NCBI GenBank assembly: GCA_023664485.1
Contig: JAMPFK010000001.1
Location: 453,888 to 517,887, forward strand
DNA length: 64,000 nucleotides
Source: Bacteroides fragilis
GTDB taxonomy: Bacteria > Bacillota > Clostridia > Lachnospirales > Lachnospiraceae
Direction: 5' to 3'
Below the pieces are notes generated by a model that worked only from the letters and a program-made list of their open reading frames with translations, did not search any database and was not told the origin of the DNA. Shown piece by piece: positions 1 through 8,132 of this stretch (positions are counted from its first letter, which is position 1; every line of letters starts with the position of its first letter). The position numbers were made by a program, and so were the translations under genes.

Positions 1-60
1 CCAATACTCAATACGCCGGCCTCACATTGAAACCGCTTTCCAGGCTGCGCGGCCGTTTTC

Positions 61-105
61 CCGGCAGTCCTGCCAGACAAAAGGAAGCTCTGGCAGGACT
101 GCCGG
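61..105. repeat. Perfect 17-bp inverted repeat with 11-nt loop
   Basis: The arms at 61-77 and 89-105 are exact reverse complements (CCGGCAGTCCTGCCAGA). The repeat lies about 30 nt past the stop of the FlxA-like gene on the minus strand, so it may end that transcript. Neither side carries a run of T, so it is not a textbook intrinsic terminator. Confidence 0.6.
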
Positions 106-132
106 AATACGCGCCATATGAAAATATGCCTG

Positions 133-888
133 TCAAAAAACCCCGCTGTCTGCATTTCCTTCTTCTTCACGATATACTGCAGAGCCATCTTCTTCGCGTT
201 CTTTCTTTTCTTCCGCCTCCTCAGACTCTTTTTCCTCTTCCCGGCGCGCGCCTGCAGCCGATACAGATGTTTTATCCGCCTCCAGCGCTTTACCCGCATC
301 GGCGAGCGTTCCTATCTGAGAAGATACCGCTTTCTGCGCCTTCTGCTCCACATCCGCAAGCTGCGCCTCTTTTGCCGAGGTATCGCCGTTCCGGGCGCTG
401 TCCAGCTTAATCTCTGTTTCCAGCACATTTGCCCTGCCTTCCATGGCATTTGCCACGCTTCCCTGCACCTTTGCCAGTTTCACGGCTTCTCCGGCAGAAA
501 GCATCGCCTGCATTCCTTCTGCGGAAATCTGAACATCCACGGAATCCTCTTTTCCTCTCACCGATTTGGCCTGCGCCGGCTCTTCTGATGCAGATGCCTT
601 TTCCGCCTGTTTCCGTTTCGCATCCTCCATTTCTTTCTGCCGCAGCTCCATTTGATGCTGTTGTAATTGACTCTTCAAGTCAGCAATCTCTTTCTGGATT
701 GCCTGCCGCATTTTCATCTTCTCTTCCACGCTCATCCCACTGTTTGCAGAAATCTCCTGAAGCTTCTTCTGCGCGGCATCGATCTGCTGCTGCAATCTTT
801 TGCTGACGGCATCCTCCGCCTGGCCTTTTCCCATTGTTCCGGCCCACATACCGGCTCCGTCGATTCCATTTACGCCATTGATTACCAT
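133..888 (-). CDS. FlxA-like coiled-coil protein
   Basis: A protein of 251 residues with no signal peptide or membrane segment. Residues about 25-105 form a heptad-rich coiled coil dense in Gln, Lys and Glu, resembling the FlxA-like family. The middle (about 110-190) is Ala-rich and helical, and the C-terminal 40 residues are almost entirely Glu, Lys, Arg and Ser and probably disordered. FlxA-like proteins are often seen beside motility or surface genes, but nothing of that kind is adjacent here. The gene stands alone, followed by the inverted repeat at 61-105. The function is unknown; the family call rests on composition and the coiled-coil pattern. Confidence 0.65.
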   Translation of the reverse strand: MVINGVNGIDGAGMWAGTMGKGQAEDAVSKRLQQQIDAAQKKLQEISANSGMSVEEKMKMRQAIQKEIADLKSQLQQHQMELRQKEMEDAKRKQAEKASASEEPAQAKSVRGKEDSVDVQISAEGMQAMLSAGEAVKLAKVQGSVANAMEGRANVLETEIKLDSARNGDTSAKEAQLADVEQKAQKAVSSQIGTLADAGKALEADKTSVSAAGARREEEKESEEAEEKKEREEDGSAVYREEEGNADSGVF

Positions 889-1122
889 TTATCCTGTCCT
901 TCCTCTCCTGCACGACCGCATCCCATCTTCGTATCCGACCGATACGGTCCGCAAATATTTTTCTATCGTATTTTTCGGAAAACATGTCTTCCGGCATAAG
1001 CGTTTTGTTGTGAAACCGGCTTTTTTAGTTGCCAGCTCCGACACGGCGCAGACGGAACGCGGCGTCCGCATCTTTTGCCGCCTGCATTCTGCTTCCGTCC
1101 AATGAAGCTGCCCCTTCCATCT

Positions 1123-1860
1123 TCAAAATATCCGGCGGCTTCCTTTCCGCTGGTTATACCGCAGATATCTTTTTACAAATTCCGCATAATTCTGCCTGGC
1201 CATGAGCGCATGTCCTTTTTCCAGCCAGATCTCGGAAGCATTATATTTTTCCACATATTTGAAATGAACGAGATTGGCCCTGTGGGCGCGGAAAAAATCC
1301 TCTCCGAGCTGTTTTTCCAGATCGGACAGTTTACCGTAATATTCGATATCCCTGTGAATGCTGTGTATCATGACTTTCCTGTTAAAAACCTCCGCATACA
1401 CGATATCCTTTGTTAAAATTCTGGTGCTGACGCCCCCTGTCTTAACGACGATATAACGCTCTTCCGCCTCCGCTGCCAGGACGCATCCCATGCGCTCCCG
1501 GCTCCTGTACTGCTCCACCGCCGCCGCAAACACCATTTCAAATTTTTCATCCGTAAAGGGCTTTACCAGATAATGGAAAGCCCCTACATCAAATGCCTGA
1601 AAAACATACTCTTCCAGCGCCGTTATAAAGATCAGTATGGTGCTCTTATTCCTCTTTCGCAGCTCCGCCGCCGTTTCCATTCCGTTACGTCCCGCCATCT
1701 GAATATCCAGAAGCAGAATGTCGAACGGCTCTTTTGCCAAAAGCAGCTCCTCACCCGAACCATAGCTGTAAACGCCTGCCTCCGGGCATAGTTCTTTTAT
1801 TTTTCCGGCAAGAAGCCTTTGCACCTCTTTCTCATCATCACACACCGCAACCCGCATCAT
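1123..1860 (-). CDS. LytTR-family response regulator
   Basis: A response regulator of 245 residues. The N-terminal receiver domain (about 1-120) has the acidic pair in VCDDE, the phospho-acceptor Asp in LLLDIQM (near residue 52), the switch Thr in FITA and the conserved Lys in LVKPF. The C-terminal LytTR DNA-binding domain (about 140-238) shows the family pattern of a FRAHRANLV stretch followed by the basic tail. These proteins usually work with a sensor kinase of the AgrC/LytS type to control peptide signalling or surface genes. No kinase lies next to it, so this is an orphan regulator and its target cannot be inferred from context. Confidence 0.9.
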   Translation of the reverse strand: MMRVAVCDDEKEVQRLLAGKIKELCPEAGVYSYGSGEELLLAKEPFDILLLDIQMAGRNGMETAAELRKRNKSTILIFITALEEYVFQAFDVGAFHYLVKPFTDEKFEMVFAAAVEQYRSRERMGCVLAAEAEERYIVVKTGGVSTRILTKDIVYAEVFNRKVMIHSIHRDIEYYGKLSDLEKQLGEDFFRAHRANLVHFKYVEKYNASEIWLEKGHALMARQNYAEFVKRYLRYNQRKGSRRIF

Positions 1861-1997
1861 TCATCCCGCATCCTTTTCTTTCTTCCGGCAGCTGCCCGGC
1901 CCGGCGGCTGAACGGTTACTTCTTCCTGTGTATATCGGAAATTTGCCTTCCTTTCCATAACGGTATGTCGTAAAATGAGCTTTTTCTGTTGCCAGCT

Positions 1998-2546
1998 TTA
2001 TACTTCCTTCTGCAGGGCTTTCAGCATCATGATATGATACTCTTCGTCCTGAATGATTCTTCTCAAAACCGCGTTGACATACTCGTCCTCTATCCAGGAA
2101 ATGTGCATCTCATATTGATTGATAGCCGCCTTCTCGGCCTCCATATCGGCCTCCAGCATTTTACCGCACTCCGACGGGATATGCAGGCAGGACGGCGACC
2201 ACAACGCCGGTTTTCCATTGCGCCCTCTTGCGGAGTATCCGATATCGCCGCCCAGCAGAACGATCAGTTCTCCCAGTTTTTGAAGATGTACCATCTCGGC
2301 AATCGCCATGCCTAACAATACCTGCGCCATCTGGCACTTCTGGCCCGCCAGACGGTTCTCGTTATTAATATACTGCGCTACCGCAGTCATTTCGGATACC
2401 GAACCGCAGTAGTCAATACCGAGCAGATCCGCATAAGACGGATTCCTCCCGCTTACCCGTATCGGCGGATAGGGCAGATCCGCCATAACCGGCTTGATAC
2501 CGCTGAAATCGCAGGTATTCTCTATATATTTTCCATCCATAAACAC
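1998..2546 (-). CDS. Ferritin-like (rubrerythrin/Mn-catalase superfamily) protein
   Basis: A protein of 182 residues whose central and C-terminal helices carry two di-iron type motifs: AIAEMVHLQK (ExxH, near residues 83-92) and IIQDEEYHIMM (ExxH, near 163-172), with further Glu residues in EMTAVAQYINNE and EAEKAAINQYE. This is the four-helix ferritin-like pattern that binds a di-metal site. The N-terminal 50 residues are Pro- and Tyr-rich and lack the rubredoxin-type cysteines of a classical rubrerythrin. Similar clostridial proteins are annotated as rubrerythrin-like or spore-coat Mn-catalase-like. The role is probably oxidative stress or metal handling; the exact substrate cannot be told. 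Confidence 0.75.
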   Translation of the reverse strand: MFMDGKYIENTCDFSGIKPVMADLPYPPIRVSGRNPSYADLLGIDYCGSVSEMTAVAQYINNENRLAGQKCQMAQVLLGMAIAEMVHLQKLGELIVLLGGDIGYSARGRNGKPALWSPSCLHIPSECGKMLEADMEAEKAAINQYEMHISWIEDEYVNAVLRRIIQDEEYHIMMLKALQKEV

Positions 2547-2631
2547 AACCCTCTTTGTTGTTCATTTTCATATTGTATGAAAAAAAGGATGCGTTTATGT
2601 CTTAACCTGCCTCAGATTCCGCCGCCAGACA

Positions 2632-2889
2632 CTACTTTACGGAATCACCCGCTTCCGTATCCCTACCCTCCTGCACAGACGGAGCCGTTCCGAACACATA
2701 ATATGCCGTTCCAGAGCAGCCGTTTTCATTAATTTTCTCTTTATCCCATTTCATATAGATCTGATATACTTTTCCGGCCTGCAGAGGAAAGGAAAAATCT
2801 GCTGCCGTGATTTCATCTGCCTGATATACCGCCCGTCCGCTCTGAACGTCGCGCTTTCCCCTTGCGTCCCTCCATCCCTCATAGTATAC
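2632..2889 (-). pseudogene. 3' remnant of a gene truncated by a MITE
   Basis: An open frame encodes about 85 residues with a hydrophilic, beta-rich look (for example FSFPLQAGKVYQIYMKWDK), resembling the C-terminal end of a larger secreted or lipoprotein-type protein. Reading upstream, the frame runs straight into the MITE at 2890-2991; the only ATG lies in the element's own terminal repeat, without a ribosome binding site. The simplest reading is that the 5' part of the gene was lost and the element now forms the border. The tail could still be made as a short MITE-protein fusion, but I think that unlikely. Confidence 0.45.
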
Positions 2890-2991
2890 TATAGTAAACG
2901 ACATAACAAATTGCACATTCCATCTCTTACAAAGGCCATATACGCAGGCTTTTGCAAGGATGAAATGGCAATTTTTAATATCGTTAACTAT
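2890..2991 (+). mobile_element. MITE copy 1 (~102 bp, hairpin-forming)
   Basis: Begins TATAGTAAACGACATAACAA and ends with the near-complement ATATCGTTAACTAT. It matches copies at 31504-31606 and 56706-56808 in the same orientation and 54128-54230 inverted. Inside the termini a second pair of arms (CTTACAAAGG / CTTTTGCAAG) lets the element fold almost fully on itself. It has no coding capacity. This copy separates a truncated gene (minus) from the His/Cys-rich peptide gene (plus), and its right end lies 25 nt before that gene's start. Confidence 0.8.
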
Positions 2992-3016
2992 CATTTATAA
3001 GGAAGGAGCTGATATC

Positions 3017-3319
3017 ATGTATCTCAAAAAAATGCTCACAGCAGCGACGGCAGGTCTGCTTGCAGCAAGCCTTATCGTAATGCCGGTTTCTGCACACGGG
3101 CATCATGGCGGAAGCAGGACAGCCGCTGCCGCCGTCACGACAGAATGTCCGGTCTGCACCGTTGAAGATTGTACGGAAGAGGGGCATCACACGCACGACG
3201 GCAAAACTTACTGCGGTTACGAGCACAGCGGCGAATATTGCGATGGATCCTGTGGTTCCTGTGAAACCACCGCAAAATCCACGCGTTCCTGTCACAGCAA
3301 AAGACACGGTTGTCATTAA
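3017..3319 (+). CDS. Secreted His/Cys-rich small protein
   Basis: A protein of 100 residues. I chose the ATG at 3017 because GGAAGGAG lies just upstream and the product then begins with a clear signal peptide (MYLKKML, hydrophobic core, cleavage near VSAHG, about residue 26). The in-frame ATG at 2960 is inside the MITE and would bury the signal. The mature part of about 75 residues has nine Cys and ten or more His, including HGHHGG, CPVCTVEDC and CDGSCGSC, which suggests metal binding outside the cell. No family is recognised with certainty; similar short His/Cys peptides occur in other Lachnospiraceae. Confidence 0.7.
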   Translation: MYLKKMLTAATAGLLAASLIVMPVSAHGHHGGSRTAAAAVTTECPVCTVEDCTEEGHHTHDGKTYCGYEHSGEYCDGSCGSCETTAKSTRSCHSKRHGCH

Positions 3320-3343
3320 ACGCCTGGCCGGAAGCTTTCGTTT

Positions 3344-3817
3344 TTAACACAATACAACAATCCGCCTCGGCGTCGTCTGAGGCGGAATACTTCTGGTCGT
3401 TGCCGTATAATAAACGAGCAATATCCGATTGCCCGGATTACAGGACACACGTTGTCCATTGAGCGTTTCTATCACGGTACTCCTCGCGATATTAAGCTGT
3501 AAAGAGCCGTCTCCTGCCGTCAGATTCCTGTCAAATCCGCTCAACATAATCTGCTCATCCCGCACGAGTACAGCGACGATCTGCGCCTGATACTGCGGCG
3601 GAAAGATCAGCGGTACAGGAAGAGATGCGTCGTAAAAAAACGCTGCCCTGAGCCCCGCCCTGAGCGGCCGGTTATCGATTACATGCGTTTCCGGCACCAT
3701 TGTAAAATTCACGATTCCATTATTCGTACGGAGCGTTATTCTCTGACTGCAACAGTCATTTCCATCCGCGACATCCACAATCGTTCCGATGACAGGTTCG
3801 TAATCCGTATATGCCAT
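3344..3817 (-). CDS. Conserved hypothetical protein, beta-rich
   Basis: A protein of 157 residues if begun at MAYTDYEP, where AAGGAG is seven bases upstream; a longer frame reaches 3859 but has no ribosome site there. It has no signal peptide or membrane helix. The sequence alternates hydrophobic and polar residues (GTIVDVADGN, RITLRTNNGIVNF, GRILLVYY-like strands), suggesting an all-beta fold, with a double Cys in DCCSQ. I do not recognise the family. The 3' end faces the His/Cys-rich gene, 24 nt away. Confidence 0.6.
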   Translation of the reverse strand: MAYTDYEPVIGTIVDVADGNDCCSQRITLRTNNGIVNFTMVPETHVIDNRPLRAGLRAAFFYDASLPVPLIFPPQYQAQIVAVLVRDEQIMLSGFDRNLTAGDGSLQLNIARSTVIETLNGQRVSCNPGNRILLVYYTATTRSIPPQTTPRRIVVLC

Positions 3818-3922
3818 ATCCATTCTCCTTTTCATCATTGAAGCATTGAAGTCCTTCAACTTTTTATTATAAGTTATGCCTGAAAAGGGAAATCGTACGT
3901 CGTCTCTGCCTTCTGACTGTCC

Positions 3923-4294
3923 TTATCCAATCTTCTCTTTCAATTCCTGATAACCTTCCGCCAATCGTTCTACCTGAATCTTCATTCTCTCGTATCCATC
4001 AACATTTATAACGTACATGAACCGATCGACCTTATCGTTCAGGACAAAAATATCCTGCTTTAACGTTTTATAGGCTACGTCCATTTCCGTCCGTACTGCC
4101 TTAAATTCCATATCCATATCTGATTCCATCTTAGCGAATCTAAATTCAAGACTGTCAAATCTGTTTTCCAGATTATCAATCCTGGTCCCAAGACCGTCCA
4201 TCTTGCTATTCAGTCTCGATTCCATAGAATCCATACGCCCTATAATAGCTGTAAACATTTCTTCGTTAGTCATGTCTGCCATCTCCTTGTTCAT
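3923..4294 (-). CDS. Small coiled-coil protein
   Basis: A protein of 123 residues, almost entirely helical. Residues about 15-100 repeat a heptad of Met/Leu/Phe with charged positions (MDSMESRLNSKMDGLGTRID and onward), typical of a long trimeric or dimeric coiled coil. The start has GAGAGG eight bases upstream. There is no signal peptide or membrane segment. Proteins of this kind are common and usually unnamed in Clostridia; no function can be assigned from sequence or context. Confidence 0.6.
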   Translation of the reverse strand: MNKEMADMTNEEMFTAIIGRMDSMESRLNSKMDGLGTRIDNLENRFDSLEFRFAKMESDMDMEFKAVRTEMDVAYKTLKQDIFVLNDKVDRFMYVINVDGYERMKIQVERLAEGYQELKEKIG

Positions 4295-4833
4295 TAAGTG
4301 TACCTCTCTTTCTTTACCGGGTCAACGCGAAACATTTGTTCGTACTGTCGATATTTTTTCGACGTTTTTCTGTTTTCCCAATTCCGCATCGATCCGATTG
4401 CTGATTTGTAATATGTGAAAATACCGGCGATATGCCAACGATTCCATGCTGTATGGACAGATTCTCACATAGATTTGATTGTTATGAAGCGAGTATACAC
4501 TCCCGGCAGGAAAATGTCAATTAAAAAATACCGGCCGCCAGCCAGCCTTATTTTGCCAATGGCTTTGCGGCAACTTTTTGAAAAAGTCTTTTTTAAGCAA
4601 AATATGCAGCGGCGAAGGATAAACTCAGCCAGCTTCGTTGTATTTTCTGAAAAAGGATGCTCCGGCATTCTTTTTCTTAACTTTTGGTTTGTTGAAATAT
4701 ATGGTATACTGTATGAAAAACAATGGATCAGGCTCTAATCGCTTCACGCACCATGAGCAGGCGAAATTTTTATTTATTGAGATGGTATGCATAGCAAGTA
4801 TTTGGAACCACGTTTATATACAGGAGGTGCGCC
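4295..4833. other. 539-bp gap without a recognisable gene
   Basis: AT-rich spacer between divergent genes. Short open frames here lack ribosome sites and show no protein-like composition. It must hold promoters for both neighbours; a possible -10 box TATACT lies near 4699-4704, without a good -35. The ribosome site CAGGAGG immediately before 4834 is the only strong signal. Confidence 0.5.
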
Positions 4834-5706
4834 ATGCGGGAAACATTAGTTAAGCATCAGAGTATTCAATACCAGCACAATGAACCGTTCAGTATTGTTA
4901 ATGTGTTTCATACCCATACTTTACAGGAAGAAATTTACGTCAAGAACAGCCACTGGCATGAGGAACTGGAGCTGCTTTATGTCTTTCAGGGACACAGCAG
5001 GCATTACATTGATGGCGAGGTATTCCTGACAGAACCGGGCAGGCTTCTGGTGACCAACTGCGAGAGCGTTCACCGGATTGAAATTCCGGAAGAGGATGTG
5101 AATGATCCGGAAACCCCTTCTGCAGTGGTGCTCCTGATCCATAATCGTTTTCTGGAAGAAAATTTCCCGGAATATCGAGATTTCTGGTTCGCGAATGAGC
5201 ATGCGCAGGCAAGGCCGGAGGTGCGGGATATCATGCTGCAGTTTTCTGTGTATGCCGGGCAGGCGGCGCATTCAGAGTATCAGCATCTTTATATGAGGGG
5301 ACTGTCATTACAGCTGTTGTATTATCTTTATCAGGAAGGCGCAGTCAAACGTACAGACCGAAACAGTGTGCGCAGACAGGAGCAGGTACAGACCCTGAAA
5401 GAAATTTTGCAGTATGTGGAACTGCATTACAGGGAACCGCTGGCACAGGCTGATGTGGCGAAGGAATTTTGTTTTAATCCACAGTATTTTGCCAGGTATT
5501 TCAAACAGTGCACGGGCGAAACCTTCACGGCGCATCTTGCCGGCTATCGTGCGAATGAGGCCAGAAAGGAACTGCTCTATACAGACTGCCGGATCGGCGA
5601 TATTGCCAGAGACAACGGCTTTGGCGACGACAGAAGCTTTATCAATACCTTCAAGCGCATTTACAGGATCACACCCTTACAATACAGGAAGCAAACCATT
5701 CGGTAA
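4834..5706 (+). CDS. AraC-family transcriptional regulator (cupin + HTH)
   Basis: A regulator of 290 residues preceded by CAGGAGG at ideal spacing. The N-terminal half (about 20-110) is a cupin-like sensing domain with HWHEELELLYV, the usual opening of sugar-responsive AraC proteins. The C-terminal about 100 residues hold two helix-turn-helix motifs, with the second recognisable in RIGDIARDNGFGDDRSFI followed by TPLQYR. It sits directly upstream, on the same strand, of a GPH symporter, an esterase and a GH3 glucosidase, so it most likely activates those genes when their oligosaccharide is present. The inducer is not known. Confidence 0.9.
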   Translation: MRETLVKHQSIQYQHNEPFSIVNVFHTHTLQEEIYVKNSHWHEELELLYVFQGHSRHYIDGEVFLTEPGRLLVTNCESVHRIEIPEEDVNDPETPSAVVLLIHNRFLEENFPEYRDFWFANEHAQARPEVRDIMLQFSVYAGQAAHSEYQHLYMRGLSLQLLYYLYQEGAVKRTDRNSVRRQEQVQTLKEILQYVELHYREPLAQADVAKEFCFNPQYFARYFKQCTGETFTAHLAGYRANEARKELLYTDCRIGDIARDNGFGDDRSFINTFKRIYRITPLQYRKQTIR

Positions 5707-5776
5707 ATTTATGCAAAAAGACAAGAGAACGTAATTTTTTGTCAAAAAATGAAAAGCGCATTTCGTCATATTCTCC

Positions 5777-5782
5777 TATAAT
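5777..5782 (+). promoter_or_regulatory. Candidate -10 box of the symporter operon, -35 absent
   Basis: TATAAT lies 54 bases before the first ATG (5836). The position expected for -35 (about 5754-5759) reads AAGCGC, unlike TTGACA, and lies in an imperfect palindrome GAAAAGCGCATTTC (5751-5764). A good -10 with a poor -35 fits activation by the upstream AraC protein; this is inference. Confidence 0.4.
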
Positions 5783-5867
5783 ATATATACAAAACGGCGC
5801 CGGAATCGTAAAAATGTATAAAAAGGAGAAAAGCTATGACAACTGAAACGAAAGACATCGGTTACAA

Positions 5868-7199
5868 ATGGGTGAAAAAGTAGCCTACGGGTTAGGCGAC
5901 TGCGCGGCCAATGTGTATGTGGCAATGGCCGGCACTTTTCTGACAGCGTTTTACACGGACACCGTGGGAATCGCGGCGGCAGCGGTAGGTACCATGATGC
6001 TGCTGGCCAGGGTTCTAGACGGTGTGACAGACCTTGTTATGGGAGCGATCGTAGATAAGACCAAAAGCAAGTACGGAAAGGCAAGACCCTGGGTTCTCTG
6101 GTCTGCGCCGTTTATGTGTATTGGTCTGATCCTGCTGTTTACGGTTCCTTCCAGTCTGAGCGCGGGCGGCAAGCTGACCTATGCCTACATCTCTTATATT
6201 TTTATGAACTGCCTTGTTTACACGGCCAATAATCTGCCTTACAATGCGCTGCTTTCCCGCATGACCTTAAATGTACAGGACAGGGCGGGCACGGCATCGA
6301 TCCGTTTCGTTATGACACAGCTTACCACGCTGATCATCAATGCCATTACCATGCCGATGGTGGGCGCTATGGGGTGGGCGGTCACAGCAGTAATCTTCGG
6401 TATCGCGGAGATGGTGATGCTGTTAGTCTGTTTCCTGTTCTGTAAAGAGCATATTGGAGAGGATGCGGGCAGCGGTGAAGTGAAGCTGGAAACGGTTCCC
6501 TTAAATGCAGCATTGCCCAGTGTTCTCAAAAACAAATATTTTTATATGCAGGCGCTCATGTTCCTGTTCCTTTATATATTTGTAGTAGCCAGCGGCATGT
6601 CCTCCGCTTATTTCTGTAATGTGGTGCTGGGCAATCCCAATTATATCGGCCTGTGTTCTTCGGCACAGACGATTCCTGCCATGGTCGCAAACTTTGTCAA
6701 TCCGGCTCTGGTGAAGAAGTACGGCAAGCGGAAGCTGATGATGGCCGGCTGCGTGACGATGATTGTCGGCTGCTGTGTGGTAGGGCTGGCAGGCACAAAT
6801 ATGACGATGATCATTATCGGTATCGCGATCCGCGGCTTTGGTATGGGGCCTATTATGTCCGGTATTTTTGCTATGACTGCCGATGTGGTAGATTACGGCG
6901 AGTGGAAGAGCGGTATCCGGTCTGAGGGGCTTATCAATTCCTGCACTTCCTTTGGTATGAAGGTGGGAATCGGCCTTGGTTCTGCTGTCGGCACAGGGAT
7001 TCTGGCGCTTGGCGGCTATCTGGAGGGAACGGCGCCCAATCTGCAGCCTGCCTCTGCGGTCAGCGCGATTAAGTTTGAGTTTGGCTATTTTGGCGCGATC
7101 ATTTCCGCAATCTGTCTGGTGCTTGTCATTCTGATGAATATTGACAAATATATCAAGCAGATTCAGACTGATCTGGAAGCGAAGCATGCAGCGCAATAA
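5868..7199 (+). CDS. GPH-family sugar:cation symporter (possible frameshift at start)
   Basis: A transporter of 443 residues with about 12 membrane segments. It belongs to the glycoside-pentoside-hexuronide (MelB-type) family: GEKVAYGLGDCAANV at the N-terminus, the loop MGAIVDKTKSKYGKARPWV between helices 2 and 3, and ADVVDYGEWKSG near residue 345. It probably imports an oligosaccharide cleaved by the GH3 enzyme downstream. Oddity: the only good ribosome site (AAAAAGGAG) precedes an ATG at 5836 whose frame gives MTTETKDIGYK and then stops at 5881. One more A in the AAA run at 5866-5868 would join this to the transporter as a normal family N-terminus. Either a base is missing or translation restarts at the ATG at 5868. 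Confidence 0.85.
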   Translation: MGEKVAYGLGDCAANVYVAMAGTFLTAFYTDTVGIAAAAVGTMMLLARVLDGVTDLVMGAIVDKTKSKYGKARPWVLWSAPFMCIGLILLFTVPSSLSAGGKLTYAYISYIFMNCLVYTANNLPYNALLSRMTLNVQDRAGTASIRFVMTQLTTLIINAITMPMVGAMGWAVTAVIFGIAEMVMLLVCFLFCKEHIGEDAGSGEVKLETVPLNAALPSVLKNKYFYMQALMFLFLYIFVVASGMSSAYFCNVVLGNPNYIGLCSSAQTIPAMVANFVNPALVKKYGKRKLMMAGCVTMIVGCCVVGLAGTNMTMIIIGIAIRGFGMGPIMSGIFAMTADVVDYGEWKSGIRSEGLINSCTSFGMKVGIGLGSAVGTGILALGGYLEGTAPNLQPASAVSAIKFEFGYFGAIISAICLVLVILMNIDKYIKQIQTDLEAKHAAQ

Positions 7200-7229
7200 T
7201 TATGCAAATGTTGGAAAGGAGTAACTTTT

Positions 7230-8108
7230 ATGTCTAAAATCAGCACTTTTATCCGCACTACTTTTGCGATGGGGGATGATATCCGCGATGCGGGTCTCAC
7301 CACCCCGGACGATATCATCCGCTATGATGATATCGCCTATGGCCCTGACCCGAAACAGCAGTCTCTGGACGTGTATCGGCCAAAGGCTGAGGAAGGGAAA
7401 AAGCTTCCGGTGATCGTCAGCGTTCACGGCGGCGGCTGGGTGTACGGCGACAAGGAACGCTATCAGTATTATGGTATGAATCTGGCGCAGCGCGGGTTTG
7501 CGGTGGTGAATTTTACCTACCGCCTGGCTCCGGAGAATCAGTTCCCTGCTTCCCTGGAGGATACTAACAGTGTGTTTACCTGGGTTTTATCACATGGTGA
7601 GGAATATGGGTTTGATACAGAACATGTGTTTGCTGTAGGCGATTCGGCGGGGGCGCATAATCTGGGATTATATGCCGGTATCTGCACGAATCCTGCCTAC
7701 GCGGCATTTTACGATTTTGAGCCGCCCAGGGGCTTTAAACCGACTGCCATTGCGTTAAACTGCGGGGCTTACAGTCTGGTGGGAGACACATCGGATCAGA
7801 CGATTGCGCTGATGGCAGATTTTCTGCCGGAGCACGGGACGGAGCGCGAGCTGCGGCTGATTGACGTGACAGCGCATATCACGCCAGACTTTCCGCCGAC
7901 TTTCTTTATGACGGCCACAGGGGATTTCCTGCAGGGTCAGGCAGGGGCTTTGGCTATGCAGCTGATACAGGCGAAAGTACCTTTTATCTACCGTTTTTAT
8001 GGCGATAAAGACAAGATTTTGCCGCATGTGTTTCATTGCAATATAAAATCCGAGGATGCGAAGCTGTGCAACGATGAAGAGTGTGGATTTTTCAGACAGT
8101 TTGTATAA
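7230..8108 (+). CDS. Alpha/beta-hydrolase esterase (HSL/BD-FAE-like)
   Basis: An enzyme of 292 residues with a good ribosome site (GGAAAGGAG). It has the oxyanion motif HGGGW near residue 66, the nucleophile elbow GDSAG near 138, and a late His in LPHVFH as likely triad member. It has no signal peptide, so it acts in the cytoplasm. It lies 30 nt after the symporter and 24 nt before the GH3 gene. Esterases in such clusters commonly remove acetyl or feruloyl groups from imported xylo- or gluco-oligosaccharides before glycosidases act; that role is inferred here. Confidence 0.8.
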   Translation: MSKISTFIRTTFAMGDDIRDAGLTTPDDIIRYDDIAYGPDPKQQSLDVYRPKAEEGKKLPVIVSVHGGGWVYGDKERYQYYGMNLAQRGFAVVNFTYRLAPENQFPASLEDTNSVFTWVLSHGEEYGFDTEHVFAVGDSAGAHNLGLYAGICTNPAYAAFYDFEPPRGFKPTAIALNCGAYSLVGDTSDQTIALMADFLPEHGTERELRLIDVTAHITPDFPPTFFMTATGDFLQGQAGALAMQLIQAKVPFIYRFYGDKDKILPHVFHCNIKSEDAKLCNDEECGFFRQFV

Positions 8109-8132
8109 GTTTACATAAGGAGGATTGCTGTC

